From NCBI RefSeq assembly GCF_016093275.1, contig NZ_JAEDAK010000002.1:372001-436000 (forward strand): a stretch of DNA of 64,000 bases, in the 5' to 3' direction. Positions 28,858-37,644 of this stretch are shown here, in pieces (positions within the stretch are counted from its first letter, which is position 1; every line of letters starts with the position of its first letter). A model generated the notes under the pieces. That model ran no database searches. It was not told the DNA's origin and was given only the letters and a program-made list of their open reading frames with translations. The stretch is from Inhella proteolytica (lineage in GTDB: Bacteria; Pseudomonadota; Gammaproteobacteria; Burkholderiales; Burkholderiaceae_C). The translations under genes and the position numbers were made by a program.

Positions 28858-31286
28858 GCCGGCACCTTCGCAAATTGACGCAGATCCACCTTGGCCTGCT
28901 CGAAGTCGAACCAGGGGTCGGGCTCGCCATCGAGCGCGAACTGCAGCTGCTGCCACAGCGCCTTGCGGCCCTCGGCGTCTTCGAGGATCCGCTTCTTCAC
29001 GTAGTCCAGACCCACGCGCCCGACGTAGTGCACGGTGCGCTCCAGGTACCAGCCCTCCAGGCGGTAGAGCTGCAGGAAGGCGCCGCTGACCTCCAGCACC
29101 TCCTCGGCGGTCTTGACCTTGCAGAGGAACTCGGCCACCTCGGTCTTGATACCGCCGTTGCCGGCGACGTAGATCTCCCAGCCCGAATCAACGCCGATGA
29201 CGCCGACGTCCTTGATGCCGGCCTCGGCGCAGTTGCGCGGGCAGCCGCTGACGGCGATCTTGACCTTGTGCGGCGCGTACATGCGCCACAGCGCGCGCTC
29301 CAGGTCCTTGCCCATCTGGGTTGAATCCTGGGTGCCGAAGCGGCACCACTCCGAGCCCACGCAGGTCTTCACCGTGCGCAGCGCCTTGGCATAGGCATGG
29401 CCGCTGGGCATGCCGATGTCCTTCCACACCGCAGGCAGGTCTTCCTTCTTCACGCCCAGCAGGTCGATGCGCTGGCCGCCGGTGACCTTCACGGTGGGGA
29501 TCTGGTACTTATCCACCACGTCGGCGATGCGGCGCAGCTCAGAGCTCGTCGTCTCGCCGCCCCACATGCGCGGGATCACGCTGTAGGTGCCGTCCTTCTG
29601 GATGTTGGCGTGGCTGCGCTCGTTGATGTAGCGGCTCTGCGGGTCGTCCTGCGCCTCCTTGGGCCAGGTGGAGATCAGGTAGTAATTGATGGCCGGGCGG
29701 CAGGTGGCGCAACCGTTCGGCGTCTTCCAGTCCAGGGCGTGGAAGACCTCTTCCTTGCTCGTCAGATGGCCCTTGAGGATGGCCTCGCGGGCGTCCTGGT
29801 GGCTGGCATCGGTGCAAGCGCAGATGGCCTTCTTCTTCGGCGTGGCCGAGTAGTCGCCACCGGCGGTGAACATGATCAGCTGTTCGACCAGGCCGGTGCA
29901 GGAACCGCAGGACGCGCTGGCCTTGGTGTGCTTGCGCACCTCGTCCAGCGTGAACAGGCCCTTGTCCTTGATGGCCTTGCAGATCGCGCCCTTGCTGACG
30001 CCATTGCAGCCGCAGACTTCGTCGGCATCGGCCATCGCCGCGGCCTTGTTCTGCCCCTGATGGCCCACATCGCCGATGTTCGACTCCCCGAACATCAGCT
30101 TGTCGCGGATGTCGGCGATCTTGCGGCCCTCGCGCAGCAGCTTGAAGTACCAGCTGCCATCCACGGTGTCGCCATACAAGCAGGCGCCGACCAGCTGGTC
30201 GCCCTTGATGACGAGCTTCTTGTAGACCCCGGCGAAGGGGTCGCTCATCACGATCTCCTCGGTGCCCGCGCCGCCCATGAAATCGCCGGCCGAGTACAGG
30301 TCGATGCCGGTGACCTTGAGCTTGGTGCTGGTCTGCGAGCCGCTGTAGCGGCCGATGCCGAACTGCGCCAGGTGCGTGGCGCAGACCTTGCCCTGCTCGA
30401 ACAGCGGCGCCACCAGGCCGTAGGCAATGCCACGGTGCGCTGCGCATTCACCCAGCGCGTAGATGCGCGGGTCGGTGATGGTCTGCAGGGTGTCGCTGAC
30501 GACGATGCCGCGCTGGCAATGGATGCCGGCCGACTCCGCCAGCGCCACGTTCGGGCGGATGCCCGCGGCCATCACCACCAGGTCGGCGGGGATCTCCTCG
30601 CCGCCCTTGAACTGCACGGCCATCACCCGCCCGTCTTGGCCGCCGATCAAGGCCTGCGTGCTGGCGCCGAGGCGGAACTTCAGCCCGCGCGCTTCCAGCG
30701 AGTGCTGCAGCAGCTCGGCGGCGGTGCGGTCCAGCTGGCGCTCCATCAGCCAGTCGGCCAGGTGCACCACCGTCACCTGCATGCCGCGCAGCATCAGGCC
30801 GTTGGCGGCCTCCAGGCCGAGCAGGCCGCCGCCAATCACCACCGCGTGTTGGTACTTCGCGGCCGCGTCGATCATGGCCTGCGTGTCGGCGATGTCGCGG
30901 TAGGCGATCACGCCCTCCAGCTCCTTGCCCGGGATGGGCGGGATGAAGGGCACGGAGCCGGTGGCCAGCAGCAGGCGGTCGTAGTCCGCGCTGGTGCCAT
31001 CCTCGGCCACCACGCGGCGGCGCACGCGGTCGATCTGCGTCACCTTCTTGCCCAGGTGCAGGGTGATGCCGTGCTCGGCATACCAGGAGAGCGGGTTGAG
31101 CACGATCTCATCCAGCGTCTGCTCACCCGCCAGCACGGGGCTGAGCAGGATGCGGTTGTAGTTCGGGTGCGGCTCGGCGCCGAACACGGTGATCTCGTAC
31201 AGATCGGGAGCGAGCTTCAGCAGTTCCTCCAGGGTCCGCACCCCGGCCATGCCATTGCCCACCAGCACCAATTTCATCTTGCGCAT
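28854..31286 (-). CDS. nirB: nitrite reductase large subunit NirB
   Basis: Siroheme-containing NAD(P)H nitrite reductase, 810 residues. Order of domains: FAD/NADH oxidoreductase (LVLVGNGMAGVRTLEELL; VVIGGGLLGLEAANGL), two BFD-type [2Fe-2S] regions (CGCNGVSKGAICKAI; CACTDASHQDAREAI), the ferredoxin-like half-domain, then the siroheme/[4Fe-4S] cysteines in TCVGSEWCRFGTQDS and SGCPRNCAEAGIKD. The ATG at 31286 has a strong AGGAGGTG ribosome-binding site. A sigma-54 promoter 29 bases upstream of the ATG gives a leader of about 18 bases. First gene of nirB-nirD-nasC-cobA. Confidence 0.97.
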   Translation of the reverse strand: MRKMKLVLVGNGMAGVRTLEELLKLAPDLYEITVFGAEPHPNYNRILLSPVLAGEQTLDEIVLNPLSWYAEHGITLHLGKKVTQIDRVRRRVVAEDGTSADYDRLLLATGSVPFIPPIPGKELEGVIAYRDIADTQAMIDAAAKYQHAVVIGGGLLGLEAANGLMLRGMQVTVVHLADWLMERQLDRTAAELLQHSLEARGLKFRLGASTQALIGGQDGRVMAVQFKGGEEIPADLVVMAAGIRPNVALAESAGIHCQRGIVVSDTLQTITDPRIYALGECAAHRGIAYGLVAPLFEQGKVCATHLAQFGIGRYSGSQTSTKLKVTGIDLYSAGDFMGGAGTEEIVMSDPFAGVYKKLVIKGDQLVGACLYGDTVDGSWYFKLLREGRKIADIRDKLMFGESNIGDVGHQGQNKAAAMADADEVCGCNGVSKGAICKAIKDKGLFTLDEVRKHTKASASCGSCTGLVEQLIMFTAGGDYSATPKKKAICACTDASHQDAREAILKGHLTSKEEVFHALDWKTPNGCATCRPAINYYLISTWPKEAQDDPQSRYINERSHANIQKDGTYSVIPRMWGGETTSSELRRIADVVDKYQIPTVKVTGGQRIDLLGVKKEDLPAVWKDIGMPSGHAYAKALRTVKTCVGSEWCRFGTQDSTQMGKDLERALWRMYAPHKVKIAVSGCPRNCAEAGIKDVGVIGVDSGWEIYVAGNGGIKTEVAEFLCKVKTAEEVLEVSGAFLQLYRLEGWYLERTVHYVGRVGLDYVKKRILEDAEGRKALWQQLQFALDGEPDPWFDFEQAKVDLRQFAKVPA

Positions 31287-31314
31287 CGAACACCTCCTGG
31301 TCTGCCTCTTGCAG

Positions 31315-31330
31315 TGCAAGCGGTGTGCCA
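31315..31330 (-). promoter_or_regulatory. sigma-54 promoter of nirBD-nasC-cobA
   Basis: On the coding strand TGGCACACCGCTTGCA matches the -24/-12 consensus (TGGCAC-N5-TTGCA), with GG and GC separated by exactly ten bases. Predicted start of transcription is about 31304, 18 bases before the nirB ATG. Activation by NtrC under nitrogen limitation is the expected mode. Upstream (31390-31405) a perfect palindrome CGCCCCGGCCGGGGCG is present, but I saw no clean NtrC site. Confidence 0.85.
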
Positions 31331-31438
31331 GCAATGAGGCTGGTGCTTTCGATGAAATCTGCCCTAGGCTGAAGCGCAGCGCGCCCCGGCCGGGGCGAGT
31401 TCGCACCAAAACAAGGCAGACCCGCCCCAAACCCGCGC

Positions 31439-33163
31439 ATGCGTTTCGAGATCGACCCCGGCATCGCCAGCCTGTGCGGCCCGCGCGAGCGCAATGAAGA
31501 CTTCGCCGGCCTGCAGTTCGAGCCCGGCGGCCATGGCCTGGTGGCCGCGCTGGCCGATGGCGTGAGCAGCGGTGGTGATGGCCTGCTGGCCGCTCAGACC
31601 AGCGTGCGCACCCTGCTGGCCGACTTCCACGCCACCCCGGCCCATTGGGACCTGGGCGTGCGCCTGGAACGCCTGCTGGCCGCCCAGAACAGCTGGCTGG
31701 CCGCGCACAACCGCCGCCCCGGGGTGGACGGCCGGCCGCGCGAGGCCCTGTGCACCTGCACCGCCCTGGCCCTGCAGGGCCGCCGCTTTGCGCTGGCCCA
31801 TGTGGGCGACAGCCGCGCCTGGCTGCTGCGCGAGGGCCAGCTGCTGCAGCTCACCCAAGACCACCGCCTGCCGCGCCAGGACTTCGCCGGCCTGACCCGC
31901 GCGCTCGGCCTGGACCCCGCCCTGCACCTGGACCACAGCCAGGGCGAGCTGCGCGTGGGCGACCGCCTGCTGCTCAGCAGCGACGGCCTGCACGGCCCCT
32001 TGCGTGCCCGTGCCATCGCCAAGCTGCTGCGCGAGACCCCAGGCGCCCAGGCCGCCGCCGAAGCGCTCTGCCAGGCCGCGCTGCAGGCCGGTGGGCACGA
32101 CAACGTGACGGCCCTGGTGCTGGACGTGCAGGGCCTGGCCGCGGCCGATCTGGACGATTTGCAGCTCGGTGCCGCGCAACTGCCCAGCCCGCCCCTGCTC
32201 GGCGTGGGCGCGCAGCTGGATGGCTACCAGATCACCGCCGTGGTGGCCGACAACGGCGTACGCCGCCTGCTGCAGGCACGCGAGCTGGCCAGCGGCGAGC
32301 TGGTGGCGATCAAGACCCTGCACCCCAGCCGCGCGCACGACACCGAGGAGCGCGCCCTGCTGGCGCATGAGATCTGGCTGGGGCTGCGCCTGACCGAGGA
32401 CGCGCGCGGCCGCCGCGGCGGGCCGGCCTCGGGCCTGGTGAGCGTGCGCCGCCCGGTCCAACCCAGCCACTTCTATGCCGTGTTCGACTGGCACGCCGGC
32501 CAGACACTGGAACAGCGCCTGGCGGGCCTGGCACGCCCCGACTGGAGCGAGCTGCTGCAGATGGCCGGCGAGATCGGCCGTGCCTTGAGCCTGCTGCACG
32601 CCGCCGGCTGCGTGCACCGCGACGTCAAGCCCGCCAACCTGCACCGCGCCGAGGACGGACACTGGCGCCTGCTCGACCTGGGCGTGGCCCTGTCACCGCG
32701 CGCGCCGCCGGCCCTGCGAGGCCTGCACGCCGGCACGCCCAGCTACATCAACCCCGAGCAGTGGGACGAGCCGCCGCGCGCCCCCGATGCCGGCTCGGAC
32801 CTGTTCGCGCTCGGCGTCACGCTCTACCAGGCGCTGGCCGGCCGCCTGCCCTGGGGCGAGATCGAGCCCTACCAGCGCGCCCGCTACGCGCCGCAGCCGC
32901 TGCGCCGGCTGCGGCCGGACCTGCCGATCTGGCTGGACCATCTGGTGCTGAAGGCCATAACCCAGGACCCGAAGGAACGCTTCGAGACGGCCGACGAGTT
33001 CCTGCTCGCGCTGGAGCGCGGCGCCGCCCGCAGCCTGCCCGCCCCGCGCGCCACGCCGCTGGCGGCGCGCAACCCGCTGCTGCTGTGGCAGATGGGGCTG
33101 GGGGTGTCGCTGCTCTTCAATCTGCTGCTGGTGGTGTGGCTGCTGGGTCTGCCTAAGGGTTGA
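31439..33163 (+). CDS. bifunctional PP2C phosphatase / Ser-Thr kinase
   Basis: A 574-residue fusion. Residues ~1-240 are a PPM/PP2C phosphatase with metal motifs ADGVSSGGDG, HVGDSRAWLL, SSDGLHG and GGHDNVTALV. Residues ~258-525 are a protein kinase: VAIK lysine (~290), catalytic HRDVKPAN (~392), DLG in place of DFG, and the activation-end segment GTPSYINPEQ. A membrane helix lies at the very C-terminus (~547-568), so both catalytic domains face the cytoplasm. The same fusion beside nirBD and a nitrate transporter is known to me from Pseudomonas aeruginosa (PA1779-PA1783 region), so a link to nitrate assimilation is likely though its targets are unknown. It is divergent from nirB. Confidence 0.92.
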   Translation: MRFEIDPGIASLCGPRERNEDFAGLQFEPGGHGLVAALADGVSSGGDGLLAAQTSVRTLLADFHATPAHWDLGVRLERLLAAQNSWLAAHNRRPGVDGRPREALCTCTALALQGRRFALAHVGDSRAWLLREGQLLQLTQDHRLPRQDFAGLTRALGLDPALHLDHSQGELRVGDRLLLSSDGLHGPLRARAIAKLLRETPGAQAAAEALCQAALQAGGHDNVTALVLDVQGLAAADLDDLQLGAAQLPSPPLLGVGAQLDGYQITAVVADNGVRRLLQARELASGELVAIKTLHPSRAHDTEERALLAHEIWLGLRLTEDARGRRGGPASGLVSVRRPVQPSHFYAVFDWHAGQTLEQRLAGLARPDWSELLQMAGEIGRALSLLHAAGCVHRDVKPANLHRAEDGHWRLLDLGVALSPRAPPALRGLHAGTPSYINPEQWDEPPRAPDAGSDLFALGVTLYQALAGRLPWGEIEPYQRARYAPQPLRRLRPDLPIWLDHLVLKAITQDPKERFETADEFLLALERGAARSLPAPRATPLAARNPLLLWQMGLGVSLLFNLLLVVWLLGLPKG

Positions 33164-33247
33164 GAGGTTGGGAGGTTGAGCGGCGGAACTTCACACCCGC
33201 TTCACGCTGCTCATCCAGGCCCCGCCGGGCGCCGCGAAGCTGGCGCC

Positions 33248-33397
33248 ATGCTCACCCAGCCACCCGCTCCCCTGCCCCCACCCAGCCCAGCACCCGCCCC
33301 CAGCTGGGGCCAGGCGCAGTTCAGCGCCGCCCTGCTGAGCATGCTGCTGCGCCGCTGGCGCCGCGCCGCCGCGCGCTCGCATCGGCTCACCGGCTGA
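33248..33397 (+). CDS. possible 49-residue basic small protein
   Basis: A short reading frame in the 345-base gap between the kinase and the chemoreceptor. The first half is Pro-rich; the second (SAALLSMLLRRWRRAAARSH) would form a strongly amphipathic, Arg-rich helix. No clear Shine-Dalgarno sequence is seen and no family is recognised, so it may be fortuitous in GC-rich DNA. The rest of the gap shows no other gene. Confidence 0.25.
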   Translation: MLTQPPAPLPPPSPAPAPSWGQAQFSAALLSMLLRRWRRAAARSHRLTG

Positions 33398-33508
33398 GCC
33401 CCCTGACAAGGGCATGGCGGCGGCCCCGCGACAATCCTTTGTCCAGCACAATCGCTGAACCAACAAGACCAAGAGCGCCAGGGTGGTCGGCATGACAAGG
33501 AGTCCGTC

Positions 33509-35041
33509 ATGCAGTTCCTGAGCAATTTGACGGTGGCCACGCGGCAGATGCTGGTGGCGGTGGCGGCCAGCTTGGCGGTGCTGGCCTGTGCGGTGGTCGG
33601 CCTGCTGGGCACCCGCGCCTTGGCCGGGCACAGCGAAAAGGCCTTCGTGGCCAAGGACGTGGTGGCCGACATCCTGCCCCCACCCATGTACCTGATCGAG
33701 ACGCGGCTGGTGCTCTCGCAGGCGGTGGAAGGCAGCCTGCCGGCGGCCGAGGCACACAAGGAATTGCAGCGCCTGCAGGGTGAGTACGAGGCGCGCGTGC
33801 AGCACTGGACGGCCAAACCACCCTTTGGTCTGGAACGCCAGCTGCTGGGCGCCCAGCACGAGCGCGCGCAGGCCTTTCTGAAGGGTGCCCAGCAGCTGCT
33901 GGACGTGCTGGGTGAGCCCGAGAAGGCAAAGGCCCAACTGGCCGAGGTGCACACCCTCTACCAGGCCCACCGCGCGGCGGTGGACGAGACCGTGCAGGCC
34001 GCCAACGCGCTGGCCGGCGAGGCCATGAGCGCCTACGACGCCGGCACTCGCAGCGCCCAGCGCAGCCTGGTGCTGATCCTCGTCATCGGCGTGCTGGTGA
34101 TGGCGGCACTGGCCTGGCAGGTCTCGCGCTCCATCCTGCGCCCGCTGAACCTGGCGGTGAAGGTGACCGAGCGCGTGGCCGCGGGCGACCTGAGCGAAGA
34201 CGTGCCCGGCCAGGGCCCGGGCGAGCTGGGCCAGCTGATGCGCGCGCTCGGCCAGATGGACGAGAGCCTGCAGCGCATCGTCGGCGCGGTGCGCCTGAGC
34301 GCCGACTCGATCGCCACCGGTGCGGCCGAGATCGCGCAAGGCAATGCCGACCTCTCCCACCGCACCGAGCAGCAGGCCGCCAATCTGGAGCAGACCGCCA
34401 GCTCGATGAGCGGCCTGGCTGAATCGACCCGGCACAACGCCGAGATCGCCCGCACCGCCAGCCAGCTGGCCGGCGCCGCCAGCCAGGTGGCGCGCAATGG
34501 CGGCGAGGTGGTGGCGCGCGTCGTCAGCACCATGGACGAGATCAGTACCAGCTCGCGGCGCATCAACGACATCATTGGCGTCATCGACGGCATCGCCTTC
34601 CAGACCAACATCCTGGCCCTGAACGCCGCCGTGGAAGCGGCGCGCGCCGGCGAGCAGGGGCGCGGCTTTGCGGTGGTGGCCAGTGAGGTGCGGGCCTTGG
34701 CCGGCCGCTCGGCCGAGGCGGCCAAGGAGATCAAGAACCTGATCGGCCAAAGCGTGGCGCGCGTGGACCAGGGCAACCGCCTGGTGGCCGAGGCCGGCAG
34801 CACCATGCAGGAGATCGTGGCCCAGGTGCGCCGCGTGGCCGACCTGATCGGCGAGATCGACAGCGCCAGTCAGGAGCAGGCCCAGGGCATCGGCAAGGTG
34901 GGCGACGCCGTGACCCAGATCGACCAGAGCACCCAGCAGAACGCCAGCCTGGTGGAACAGGCCGCCGCCGCCGCCGACAGCCTGCGCCAGCAGGCCGTGC
35001 AGCTCACCGAGCTGGTGGCGGTGTTCCGGCTGAAAGCCTGA
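33509..35041 (+). CDS. methyl-accepting chemotaxis protein in nitrate locus
   Basis: Chemoreceptor of 510 residues, with membrane helix 1 at ~13-33, a periplasmic helical sensor (~35-183), membrane helix 2 at ~186-206, HAMP, and the signalling hairpin with [18 protein letters not shown]. The C-terminus ends [11 protein letters not shown] without a CheR-tether motif. AAGGAG precedes ATG 33509. The gene is inserted between the PP2C-kinase fusion and the nitrate transporter, and its stop abuts the transporter stop with no gap. A nitrate or nitrite tactic role is suggested by location. I see no diagnostic PilJ or NIT signature in its sensor. Confidence 0.93.
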   Translation: MQFLSNLTVATRQMLVAVAASLAVLACAVVGLLGTRALAGHSEKAFVAKDVVADILPPPMYLIETRLVLSQAVEGSLPAAEAHKELQRLQGEYEARVQHWTAKPPFGLERQLLGAQHERAQAFLKGAQQLLDVLGEPEKAKAQLAEVHTLYQAHRAAVDETVQAANALAGEAMSAYDAGTRSAQRSLVLILVIGVLVMAALAWQVSRSILRPLNLAVKVTERVAAGDLSEDVPGQGPGELGQLMRALGQMDESLQRIVGAVRLSADSIATGAAEIAQGNADLSHRTEQQAANLEQTASSMSGLAESTRHNAEIARTASQLAGAASQVARNGGEVVARVVSTMDEISTSSRRINDIIGVIDGIAFQTNILALNAAVEAARAGEQGRGFAVVASEVRALAGRSAEAAKEIKNLIGQSVARVDQGNRLVAEAGSTMQEIVAQVRRVADLIGEIDSASQEQAQGIGKVGDAVTQIDQSTQQNASLVEQAAAAADSLRQQAVQLTELVAVFRLKA

Positions 35042-36295
35042 TCAGGCCTGCTGGTAGCTCGTCGGCTCCTGCTCCACGACGGGCGCGACTTGGCGCGCCC
35101 GCCCGCCACGCTCGGCCCAGGTGCGTGTCCAGCGGATCTGCACCACGCGCAGCATGAACAGCATGGCCAGCGCCAGCAGGGCGATGGCCACGAAGCCCCA
35201 CAAATAGGTGCCGCTGCGCTGCAGGCTCTGACCCATGGCGTTGGGGATGAAGCCGCCACCCAGCGCGCCAACCTCGCCAATCATCGAACCCGCCACCGCC
35301 GTGCTCAGCGGCCAGCGCAGGGGCACCAGCTGGAAGAGTGCGCCGTTTCCCGCCCCGAAGGCGGCAAAGCACAGCATGAAGAGCAGCGTGGTGAGCACCA
35401 GCGAGCCGCCGGCCAGACCGCACAGCAGCAGGCTGATGGCGGCCAGGGCCAGCACGCCGGTGAGCGTGTTCACGCCGCCGATGCGGTCGCTCAGCGCCCC
35501 GCCCACCACGCGCACGGCCGAGCCCATCAGCGTGGCCAGCATGGTCAGCTGGCCGGCCTCGATCTTGCTGACCTTGAACTGGTCGTAGAAGTAGGTGGGC
35601 AGAAAGCTGGCCAGGCCGATGAAGCCACCGAAGGTGACGACGTAGATCAAGCTGAAGGCCCAGCCGTCCTTTTCGAACAGGCAGGCGGTGTGCTCGCGCA
35701 GGGTCTGCTTCTCGATGTCCGGCGGCTCCTTGGCGGCCAGGGCCATCACGGCCATGGGCAGCAGCATCGTGAAGGCCGCCAGGCCGTACACCGCCTGCCA
35801 ACCGTACTTGGCCGCCAATGGCGGCGCAAACAGCACCGCCAGCACCGTGCCCGAGTTGCCGGCGCCGGCAATGCCCATGGCCAGGCCCTTGTAGCGGGCC
35901 GGGTACCAGCCGGAACCCAGCGAGAGCGCCACGCCGAAGCTCGCGCCGGCAATGCCCAGCAGCACGCCCATGGCCAGCACGTCGTCGTAGCTGTTCACGA
36001 ACACATAGCCGAAGCACAGCGCCGCCACGATCAGGCCCATCTCCACAAGGGCCGCGTTCTTGCGCCCGATGTACTGCGCCAGCACGCCCAGCGGAAAGCG
36101 CATCAGCGCGCCCGCCAGGATGGGCACCGAGATCATGAAACCCTTCTGCGCCGGCGTCAGCGCATAGGTCTCGCTGATGAAGGGCGCCATGGCGCCATTC
36201 AGCACCCAGATGGCGAAGCAGAAGTCGAAGTAGAGAAAGGAGGCCAGCAGCGTGGGCCAGTGGCCGGCACGCAGGAAGTCTTTGGTCAGGCTCAT
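35042..36295 (-). CDS. nasA: NarK/NasA-family nitrate transporter
   Basis: MFS transporter of 417 residues with about 12 membrane helices. Features of the nitrate/nitrite porter family: FCFAIWVLNGAMAPFISETY near the N-terminus, the MFS loop GVLAQYIGRKNAALVEM, a Gly-rich nitrate-signature-like helix (GIAGAGNSGTVLAVLFAPPL) and the related AFGAGNGALFQLVPL in the second half. The ATG at 36295 was chosen because it starts the first membrane region and lies 24 bases after a sigma-54 start site. No Shine-Dalgarno sequence is visible. Convergent with the chemoreceptor and divergent from the ANTAR regulator. Confidence 0.93.
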   Translation of the reverse strand: MSLTKDFLRAGHWPTLLASFLYFDFCFAIWVLNGAMAPFISETYALTPAQKGFMISVPILAGALMRFPLGVLAQYIGRKNAALVEMGLIVAALCFGYVFVNSYDDVLAMGVLLGIAGASFGVALSLGSGWYPARYKGLAMGIAGAGNSGTVLAVLFAPPLAAKYGWQAVYGLAAFTMLLPMAVMALAAKEPPDIEKQTLREHTACLFEKDGWAFSLIYVVTFGGFIGLASFLPTYFYDQFKVSKIEAGQLTMLATLMGSAVRVVGGALSDRIGGVNTLTGVLALAAISLLLCGLAGGSLVLTTLLFMLCFAAFGAGNGALFQLVPLRWPLSTAVAGSMIGEVGALGGGFIPNAMGQSLQRSGTYLWGFVAIALLALAMLFMLRVVQIRWTRTWAERGGRARQVAPVVEQEPTSYQQA

Positions 36296-36329
36296 TTTTG
36301 GGGCACGGGGGTTGGACAGTGCCCCAGGG

Positions 36330-36345
36330 CGCAAACTCCATGCCA
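36330..36345 (-). promoter_or_regulatory. sigma-54 promoter of nitrate transporter
   Basis: Coding-strand TGGCATGGAGTTTGCG has the invariant GG and GC ten bases apart and matches TGGCA...TTGC. Predicted start is near 36319. An inverted repeat (GGGGCAC/GTGCCCC at 36300-36325) straddles the start site, so only part of it would be transcribed. Confidence 0.75.
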
Positions 36346-36371
36346 GGCGCACTTCTTGCACCGCTTCGGGC

Positions 36372-37415
36372 ATGAGCCCCGTCATCGCCCTGCATCCCCT
36401 GCGCGTGGCCCTGCCGCCCGACGCCCCCGCCGCCCTGCAACAGGGCCTGCTGGCCGCCGGCTGCACCGTCCTGGCGCAGGAACAGGCCGGCCCCGGCACC
36501 GATTGGGTGCTTTGCAGCGCCCAGGAATGGGCCGCGCTGCAGGCCGCCCGCCAGCAACTGGACGAGCGCCGCTGGACCGAGCGCGCCAAGGGCGTGCTGA
36601 TGCAATGCCAGCAGCTCGATGAAGCCCAGGCCTACAAGCTGCTGCGCGACGCGGCGATGCAGGCGCAGACCCGCTTGAGCGAACTGGCCCGCCATCTGGT
36701 GCAGCAGCACGAACGCGCCGAGGCGCTGGAGCGCGCCGGCGCCCAGCGCATGCTCAGTCAGCGCCTGCTGCGCCTGCAGGCACAAGCCCTGCTCGGCCTG
36801 GAGCCCGCCGCAGCCGCGGCGCTGCAGGCCGAATCGGCCGCGCGCATCGAGGCCAATCTGGCGCGCCTGCACGAGCTGCTGCATGGCCCGCTGCGCGAGG
36901 TGCTGGGCCCCGTGCAACAGGCCTGGGGCCAACTGCAGCAGGCCCTGCAGGGTGAACCCAGGCGGGCCGATCTGCCGCGCCAGGACGCCGCCGCCCAGCA
37001 GCTGCTGGATTGCAGCGAGGCCCTGGTGACCGCCCTCACCGAGGCCGGCCAGGAGCGCCCGCCGCGCCTGCTGGTGCTCTGCACCCGTCAGCGCTTGCTC
37101 AGCCAGCGTCTGGTGAAGGAGGCGCTGCTGGCCCAGCTGGACCCCGCCCACGATCCCCAGCGCCTTGCGCTCGGCCTCGACGAATTCCTGCGCGCGCTGC
37201 AGACCCTGCGCAATGCCCCGCTGCACAGCCCCGGCCTGCAATCCGCCTTCGACGCCGTGGACCGCGAATGGGACCGCCTGCTGCGCGGCCTGCGCCAGGG
37301 CAGCGGCGGCAGCCCGGCGCTGCGCGACCTGTGCGAACGCAGCGAACGCCTGCTCCAGGCCCTGGACGCCCTGACTCAGGTGGTGCAGCGCAGCTTGCAA
37401 ACCTTGCTGAGCTGA
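36372..37415 (+). CDS. ANTAR regulator with PilJ-like nitrate-sensor region
   Basis: A 347-residue soluble protein. Residues ~1-55 look like a degenerate receiver-like segment without the usual acidic pocket. Residues ~55-110 are an ANTAR RNA-binding domain (RRWTERAKGVLMQ...DEAQAYKLLRDAAMQ). Residues ~120-345 are helical with two copies of an AQR-x-LSQRLLR-like motif (AQRMLSQRLLRLQAQ ~124-138; RQRLLSQRLVKEALL ~239-253), as in PilJ/NarX-type sensors. NasR of Klebsiella has the sensor first and ANTAR last; here the order is reversed. Position beside the nitrate transporter indicates nitrate/nitrite-responsive antitermination, but its RNA target is not identified. The 229 bases downstream show only a short palindrome near 37500. 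Confidence 0.85.
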   Translation: MSPVIALHPLRVALPPDAPAALQQGLLAAGCTVLAQEQAGPGTDWVLCSAQEWAALQAARQQLDERRWTERAKGVLMQCQQLDEAQAYKLLRDAAMQAQTRLSELARHLVQQHERAEALERAGAQRMLSQRLLRLQAQALLGLEPAAAAALQAESAARIEANLARLHELLHGPLREVLGPVQQAWGQLQQALQGEPRRADLPRQDAAAQQLLDCSEALVTALTEAGQERPPRLLVLCTRQRLLSQRLVKEALLAQLDPAHDPQRLALGLDEFLRALQTLRNAPLHSPGLQSAFDAVDREWDRLLRGLRQGSGGSPALRDLCERSERLLQALDALTQVVQRSLQTLLS

Positions 37416-37644
37416 GCCCGCCTCCAGACCGGCAGGGCCCAGGATGCCAGCACCACGTTTACCGCAAGCCCAGTCCAACCGATTACCCGTGGAAACACTG
37501 CCCCCCAGCTGGGGGAGCCAGCGCCCCCGCATCCGACCTGTCGTCCCTACAGTCCGCCCCCACGCTCCCCGGTGTGCCGTCCGCATTTGCAGAACGGCGA
37601 GTAGTACGTCGGGTTTCCTTTGCTCTCCCCTTTACGGGAAATCC

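Noticed and set aside
36300-36325. GGGGCAC/GTGCCCC hairpin as the ANTAR target in the transporter leader
   Set aside because: The predicted sigma-54 start at about 36319 lies inside the repeat, so the complete hairpin would not be transcribed; there is no second hairpin.
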